NCBI GenBank assembly: GCA_003667245.1
Contig: RCNN01000114.1
Coordinates: forward strand, 34,371 to 98,370
Source of the DNA: Heterostelium multicystogenum
Lineage: Eukaryota; Evosea; Eumycetozoa; Acytosteliales; Acytosteliaceae
Length of the DNA stretch: 64,000 bases
Reading direction: 5' to 3'
This document shows positions 57,612 through 64,000 of this stretch, piece by piece; positions within the stretch are counted from its first letter, which is position 1, and each line of letters opens with the position of its first letter. The notes beneath the pieces are model-generated. The model was given only the letters and a program-made list of their open reading frames with translations. It was not told the DNA's origin and did no database searches. The position numbers and the translations under genes are program-made.

Positions 57612-60600
57612 ATGAAAGTTTGTAATAGTTTAACACTATTAGCGGTGTTAATACTAGTATTGTTGGGATGCGGAGGTTATGTTCAATCGAAAGAGTATCA
57701 GATACAATCGTTTGTATGAACTTCTCGCTGAAGAGTCCGTCTCTGTAATAGGGATTTTAAATATTTTGAGAAGCCAAAACGATTTGTTATGGATCTTCTG
57801 ACTCGTCGGGAGATCTACTACCTTATTCTGGAGAGAAGTGCAATGATACAACCTTTGTTTTCAAACGATACAAGCAGTGCTTGTGGTTTAACTGACTGTT
57901 ATTCAATGTGGGGACAAGGTAATTGCGTCAACTAATAATGGTACATCCTCATGCGTTTGCAACCCACTCTATTATGGAGATCAGTGCCAAAACAATAATA
58001 ACCCCGACCACGTTTGGGGATACAATGCCATGTCACAGCGGTAGATTCTGTCCACCAGCGTATTTATCAGGATATCCCAGATACTGTGTATGTCCAGATA
58101 CCTATGAAGGTTTGGAGTGCACTGTCTGCACCAAATCCGAGGCATGTCCAGACACTGGAGTTTGTGACAACACCATCTATATCTATCAGGAGAAAGCATT
58201 CAGTTGTGTAGTTAACTTCACCCGAGGTCAATGGAGATCTTAACCAATTCGACAGCAACAGCTTCACTTCAATGTAATTTCCCAAATGTAACAGTTGGAA
58301 AACGATACAGCACCTTCATACGACACTCAATCTGGTAGTTGCTCGATGAATCTATTCTAAAGATTACTGGTGATCCATTGTATTTTTCTTGCGACTTTGT
58401 CCAATGTGATATTGAATATGGTTTGGATACTCGCAGAATGTAAAATGTGCAACACTACTTGCCAATGCACACTTATTGTGGATTTTTTCCCCGATGGTAT
58501 CATCAATCAAGTGACTGGACCATCATTTCTTTTGTGAAATGGATGGGAAATTGTACATTCTCGCAGAGTTTTATTCAGAATATTCTGGCCACCCATTCCC
58601 TTGGCTTGCGTTTCTGGTGAGTGCCACGCAGCTTCCAACAATTTTGACTGTACCAGCTACCAATTCAAGATTGTTCAGTATATGGTGAGTGGTGGGTCTG
58701 TCGTTGGTACGGCATTCCTCATTGCAGTTGGACTTTACATTTTCTTCTCGCAAGAAGAAAGAAGAAAACCAACCAACGATGTACATATCAACTGTGAATT
58801 GTCATTCAGCAATATAGTTGTGTGGTAACCGAGAAGAAATGGTTCAGCTCTGATGAACCTAAAGTAACCACAATCCTCGATAATGTGAGTGGTATCTGCT
58901 ACCCAGGACAGCTCACCGCACTTATGGGTCTTTCTGGATCCCGGTAAAACTTCGCTTCCTCGATATTCTCTCAGGTAGAAAGAATGTTGGTGAAATCACA
59001 GGTGAATTGCTTATAAACGGTGTCCCAATGGCCAGAAATTTCAAGAGATCAGTGGATACGTAACCCAAGAAGATATTATGATCGGTACATTAACTTGTTT
59101 CGACATCTCCACTACACTGCAATGTTAAAGCTCTCAGAATCTATGCCACCAGAAAAGAAGATTGAGCGTGTCAACTCAGTACTTGCAGAGTTGGGTCTTT
59201 CACATATAGCCGGAAATCGTATTGGTACTCCAGAGAAAGCGTGGTATATCTGGTGGTGAGCGTCGTCGTCTTAGTATTTGCAGCAGAGCTGTTTTGGTTT
59301 GATCCAGCCATTTCTTTTCCTTGACGAACCACTTCTGGTCTCGGACAGTCATAGCGCCAGTGAGTTAATGACATTGTTGAAGCAATTGGCCAAGAACAGA
59401 AACCGTACCATTATTTTCAGTATTCATCAGCCATCTGCTGAAATCTTTGATCAATTTCGATAACTTGATTCTCCTCCACCATGGTCGTCCATACTACTCT
59501 GGAAAAGGCATCGGAATCAGTACAATATTTTTGTTCAAACAACGGTCCACGTGCTCTCAGTGACGATGCTGAGCACCAAAAGTTCTTGATGCGTGTTAAT
59601 CCAGCCGATTTCATTATTTCTGCCGTCAATGACAAGAATATCAACCCCAACTAACAACCGTATGAACTACGTTTACAATGAACAGAACTTTGCCATTCAA
59701 GATAACTCAGTTATGGAGTCAGTTGAAGAATATGCTACCTCTTTCTGGACACAATTCTTTGTCGTATCTCATCGTTCACTTCTCAATTACATAAGAAATC
59801 CTTTCTTGTTACGTACGACCTATTTCGTACACATTTCCGTTGGTCTTATCTTGGGTTATCTTTTCTGGAAGTTACCTGCCAATCTCGAACCAGGTGCACA
59901 GAACAGATTTGGTTCAATGTTTTTCATTATTTCATTGCTATCTTTTGGCTCCAATCACCTCATTGGATCTATGTATGTTGAATAGAATTCTAAATATCCT
60001 AATAGGAGTACTAATGATCATTAATCTTTTCTATAGTCTATAATGATAGAATTATATTTATTAGAGAAAGAGCTAATGGATATTATAGAACTTCATCTTA
60101 TTTCTTGGCAAAGGTATTGACAGATCTCATTCCAATGCGTGTAATTCCACCCATTATTTTGGGATCTATTTGTTATTACATGATTGGATTTCCGTCCAGG
60201 TTTCGATCATTTCCTCTATTTCTTGATTGCATTGGTTTTGACATCATCGACTGCCTCTGCAATGTGCATGGCCATCAGTACAATTTCACCAACTTTTTGG
60301 TACAGCCAATATGGTTTTCAATTCTATTACTCTTTGTTTCTTGTTGTTCGACGGTTTCCTTTTAGCAAGACAATCCGTTCCCAAGTATCTCCAATTCTTT
60401 GATCTGGTGTTCATTTATGTCTTATGGTTTGGAAATTCCAGTGGTCAATGAATTTCAATGGACTCTGGGTATTTTACAATCCACCCAATACACAAGGTAC
60501 CTATGCAGAGGACTTGAATTCCTAGAGTCAATCGGAGCCGATCCAAATAGATAGACTTTTCTTGGACATGTATGTTTTGGTTGGAATGATCGGTGGATAT

Positions 60601-60732
60601 CTTGCACTGGCATACATTTTCTTAAGATACATGGTCAGAGAATATAAGATAAACATTTTTCACTCCCAAACAACATCACCTTTTTTCGATATCATCATAT
60701 CCTCCCATCAATTATCAATATACTATTATTAA
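57612..60732 (+). CDS. ABC half-transporter, ABCG family, with cysteine-rich N-terminal ectodomain
   Basis: The signal peptide (MKVCNSLTLLAVLILVLLGC) is followed by a Cys-rich, EGF-like ectodomain (SSCVCNPLYYGDQC, CVCPDTYEGLECTVC, SEACPDTGVCDN) and a TM helix (VVGTAFLIAVGLYIFF, about 58690-58745). One nucleotide-binding domain follows: Walker A region LTALMGLSG with a shift, then SGKTSLLDILSGR; signature ISGGERRRLSI; Walker B with LDEP; H-loop FSIHQPSAE. The ABC2 membrane domain has the helices SLLNYIRNPFLLRTTYFVHI, GLILGYLFWKLP, VIPPIILGSICYYMIGF, LIALVLTSSTASAMCMAI and a last helix VGMIGGYLALAYIFLRYMV. An intron at about 59965-60061 has clear borders. At least ten base shifts interrupt the frame, more than in any other gene here. 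Order and family motifs stay complete, so I read it as one error-laden gene, though a pseudogene cannot be excluded. Substrate unknown. Confidence 0.8.
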
Positions 60733-61513
60733 ATCAAAACTCCCCAAAACAATTTATTTAAATCTCAAAGAATAATATATTTGATTTTATATCTGTTTCA
60801 TTTTTATTGTAATTAAAAACATTTTCAAATAAATATTTGTAGTTTTATAATATATATTACTATTTAATAGTTAATAATTATTAATACATTTATTATTAAT
60901 TTTATGTTTTAAAAAATAAAATAAAGAATTATATAAATATTTAATATTAAACATAAATATTATTAGATTGATTTTTTATTGATTATATATTTTAATATAT
61001 CGATAATGATTGCGTAGAGTTTATCTTGGATTCATAACGAATAGAGATTGGAAAGACATATCTAATATCTATCCCCCCAAAAAAGAAAATTAGTATTTAA
61101 AAATAGAATAACATCATTTTTTTTAAATTAAGCTAATTTTTAAACAAAATTAATATTAAGCTTAAAGTTAAGAGAATGTCCAAAGAAACACTAAAAAAAA
61201 TGGGAAGTGAAACCGGAAAATTAAATCTAAATGTTGGAATGGCATACGTACATTTACTCTATGATGAATATTTACTAGTCTGAAATCTATTAATAAATTA
61301 CTCATTGTTTGACTTAATTTGCCACAATCTATCTATTTTATTTAGAATAAAGTCTGGCTGACTGACTGGCTCACTGAGATAGTGAATGGTACAAAGCTAT
61401 AAATATCCATCCTGCCATTTAAGTTTTTCTACATTTTTAAATACACAAATAAAACAAACCTCCTTGTAAATAAAAAGTTATATTTGTTGATTCTTAAACT
61501 TCTAAAAAATTAA
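60733..61513. other. Spacer between ABCG and lectin-domain genes
   Basis: Very AT-rich (60760-61000 especially). An ATG at 61176 opens a short frame (MSKETLKKMGSETGKLNLNV) that ends after about 36 codons. I see no recognisable gene. Confidence 0.45.
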
Positions 61514-62308
61514 ATGACTTCTGAAGGCTCATCCAGCGAAGTTTCCAAGTGGAGCTAACAATCTCCAACAGGATCAATTTTCAACAGCTCCTGTTACAAA
61601 CGATCAGTACGATCAATATACCAATGTGGTTTCCACTAACGGCTTACCAGAATACTGGATACACTGTTGGTCAAACTACCTACAACAATCAGTATCCCAC
61701 CTATAACAGTGGATACCAAACCACAACTGGATATCCATACAACTCTGGACAGATCAACAACTGGAAACATCTATGGCAATGGTGTCAAATGGATATCAAA
61801 CTACTGGAACCTACTACGGCACTGGTAATAATGGATATCCATACAATGGCCAAACAACTGGCGGTGTCTATGGTGGATACGGATCTTCTGGATCTACTTT
61901 TGGTCTCAAATGGAAAAAAATCTACTCGATAGCAGTAGAAATGAATATCTCCAATCAAATGATCAAATCTTCAAGTTGGTCATGCAAAATGACGGTAACT
62001 TGGTGCTCAAGAGATTCGATCACCCAATTGATGCCTCCCACACATGGCACAAAGGAAGCAAACCATATCGTGCTGTGATTGACAATGATGGCTACTTCAG
62101 AATACGTGATAAAAATGACAAAGTAACCTTTACCAAGGGTAGACCAGGACAAGGTCCATTCCGTGTAGTTCTTCAAGATGACAGCAGAGTGATTCTCTAT
62201 GAATGCCAACGGACAATCGACTGTCATCTTATAAGACCAACAACAACAACAACAAACAACAACAACAACAACAAAAAACAACAAATAATAAACAACCAAT
62301 CAATCTAA
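61514..62308 (+). CDS. Bulb-type (GNA-like) lectin-domain protein with Gly/Tyr-rich N-terminus
   Basis: The C-terminal part (about 61925-62215) has three spaced beta-prism units of the GNA/comitin type: KLVMQNDGNLVLKR, YRAVIDNDGYFRI and FRVVLQDDSRVILYE. These fit the QxDxNxVxY mannose-binding pattern, although only the first keeps N and V in standard spacing, so binding may be weak or altered. The N-terminal half is Gly/Tyr/Gln/Thr-rich with repeats such as NNGYPYNGQTTGGVYGGYG and GYQTTTGYPYNSG, which suggests a flexible or self-associating tail. Comitin of D. discoideum pairs the same lectin fold with a Gly/Tyr/Pro repeat region but in the opposite order. Frame shifts occur near 61530, 61650, 61755 and 61905. 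No signal peptide is seen, so the protein is probably cytosolic or on the cytosolic face of membranes. Confidence 0.68.
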
Positions 62309-63423
62309 ATCTTTACTAATCACACTATTTCCACCTTCTTTATAAAAGCTCACTTTCCTTGTTATACTTGGTCTATGATTTATAAATATCAGAAATAAAA
62401 AGGTTAACCATTTTGATGTAAATCTATCCACAGTGGATTCAAGTCTTTTTTTTGGGGGATAAAATGGTATATCTTTTTATTTGTGCATCTTCATTTAATC
62501 TATCATGTTTTTTGATTGGATGAGTATCATTATCTACTAGATTACCGAAAATGGATGCAAACTATTTTAAACTTTATTGAAAGTTTCAATAAAACTGACC
62601 TAATTACCACTATAATTGTTATCCTTTTTCTATTAGCTTACTTCAAACCTGTAATAGCAAATGGATAACAAGCATTGGTGTGTTATTGTTGTTGTGTTGT
62701 TTTGTTAGGAAGTGTGAGTGGTGGTGGGTGAAGTGTTGTTTTTTTTGTAACAACAAAAAAAAAAAAAAAGAGAAGATAAGTAACAAACAACACAATAAAC
62801 CAAATTAATTAAACACCTTATGATGTTATTAGTGTGTTTTATCTAATAAAATGGTATAATTTTCAATATAATTTGGATGATGTTTGTTTTTGGTTGTTGT
62901 TAGTTTTTTTTTTTTATTTATAACAACAATATGAATTAGTTTAAATTTGATAATTAGATTGGCACATCTACGACTAGGATTAGCTTTACTTTCTTTTTTT
63001 TTTTGATATACATACTACTACTTTTATTATTAATGAAATGGAATAAAGGTGGTTTATTTTTGAATTTGATATATTTAATGTAAACATTCACTTATTAAAT
63101 TACCCTACCTAATATTACAAATCAAATATATAAATATTTTATACATTTATTTATACATACTTTACATATTTATTATTAATATAGTATTAATTATTTGTTA
63201 TATTATTAGTATTGCTGTTGTTGTTACTAATTATCACTATTTGTTAAAAAGTATTATTACTTTCAATTTATTCTTAACTTATTCAAATTTCAAAGTGTAT
63301 TCTTTATCACTGTTATTTTATAAGTTAATAATCTTCATATTATATATATATTCTATTATTTGAAGCTTGGAATTTATAAATTTACATTTTTTATATATTT
63401 AAAAATATTAATATTGTACTATT
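62309..63423. other. Spacer between lectin-domain gene and last gene
   Basis: AT-rich, with A- and T-runs at 62755-62769, 62906-62918 and 62992-63004. No gene or structured RNA seen. Confidence 0.5.
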
Positions 63424-64000
63424 ATGGAGTCCGGAGGTGTTGATACTTCATCACCAATAACTGTTTTAAAGGAAAAAGATGATTATATGAGTGATGATCA
63501 GAGTGATTCTGAAAATATCCAAGGCGAAAAATTTAAAAGATGGAGGAACTACTTCAACTGTAAAGAACGATGGTGAAAATGTTACTGTCACTATAACTGC
63601 ATCAACCAATGGTGAACATGATAATAGCCATATACCACCTACTAATCATTTAAATAGTGTTGGTGGTCACAGTAATGGAGATGGAAGTAATTCTCCTGAT
63701 GACATTAATCAAGATGATGACGATACAAATGATACTCCATCAACTAATAACAACCATGACTACGATTCAGATTCAGAAGATCACAGTGATGATCACAAAA
63801 CAATCAATGACACTGGAAAGACAAATGCAGTGATAAGGAACCACAAAGATAATATTGAAAAAGACATGGACAAAGATAATCTCAAAAAGAATTCAAGGTT
63901 TAGTCAAATGGTTGTAGATACTGAATCAATAGATAAGCAATTTAAAGACAATAATAGTCATGATCAACAGTTAGAAAACAATGATGATGCCATCCCAACC
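63424..64000 (+). CDS. Acidic disordered protein, partial (cut by window end)
   Basis: Starts MESGGVDTSSPITVLKEKDD and runs off the window. A one-base shift near 63530 (an A run) changes frame; after it the frame is open to 64000 with long Asp/Asn/Ser/His/Lys-rich sequence such as NQDDDDTNDTPST and HDYDSDSEDHSDDH. No folded domain, signal or TM is visible in the part present. The function must lie downstream or in disordered interactions. The start is chosen as the first ATG after a long AT-rich spacer. Confidence 0.55.

Noticed and set aside
57612..60732. ABCG gene as a pseudogene
   Set aside because: All motifs are present in order, and similar shifts occur in essential SHMT and casein kinase I, so sequence error is the simpler explanation; not excluded.
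1..64000. CRISPR arrays, prokaryotic operons or intact transposons
   Set aside because: No regularly spaced repeats with unique spacers, no ribosome-binding-site architecture and no transposase or reverse-transcriptase reading in any frame.

Overview
The window looks like nuclear DNA of a dictyostelid social amoeba. It is AT-rich, with very AT-rich spacers, short GT..AG introns (mostly about 45 to 120 bases), in-frame Gln/His and Asn/Ser tracts, and dictyostelid-type families: ComC-like EGF/supersandwich membrane proteins, a CTDC cysteine-repeat secreted protein and an ABCG transporter with a cysteine-rich ectodomain. Coding regions are less AT-biased than I would expect for D. discoideum, so another dictyostelid species is likely; I cannot name it.

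Layout. 0.5-1.8 kb: a PH-domain protein. 1.9-20.1 kb: four ComC-like single-pass surface proteins. A (minus) and B (plus) are head-to-head; C and D (both minus) carry LRR-type repeats in many tiny exons; a small unknown gene sits between C and D. A/B share an almost identical inverted 1-kb 3' cassette, and C/D share an almost identical direct 1-kb 3' cassette. 20.4-23.8 kb: a short-chain dehydrogenase and a peroxisomal acyl-CoA oxidase with an N-terminal PTS2. 23.8-28.9 kb: a 5-kb stretch without a recognisable gene. 28.9-40.4 kb: a Cut8/STS1-like proteasome tether with a Gln/His-rich N-terminus, a mitochondrial serine hydroxymethyltransferase, a mitochondrial carrier, an SLC35F-type transporter and a secreted protein of unknown family. 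41.4-41.7 kb: tRNA-Val(AAC) and a tRNA-like relic. 42-64 kb: GNAT acetyltransferase, TEX261/Svp26, CCT7, CTDC-repeat protein, RAD1, an F-box-like/LRR protein, a two-TM protein, an MGME1-like nuclease, casein kinase I, an ABCG transporter, a bulb-lectin-domain protein and the start of an acidic disordered protein cut by the window edge.

Reading frames. Many clear homologues (SHMT, acyl-CoA oxidase, casein kinase I, mitochondrial carrier, ABCG) are interrupted by single-base shifts, often in short homopolymers, and the alternative frame continues the family alignment. The simplest reading is uncorrected indel error in a draft assembly, not decay. CCT7 and the CTDC protein are intact. Gene spans below therefore join several frames.

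How the genes relate. Most are unrelated single genes. The one real locus is the ComC-like cluster: two subfamilies, each with a homogenised C-terminal EGF/supersandwich/TM module and diverged ectodomains. This is the arrangement expected for a surface-recognition family evolving by duplication and gene conversion, and it recalls the head-to-head tgrB1/tgrC1 allorecognition pair of D. discoideum.
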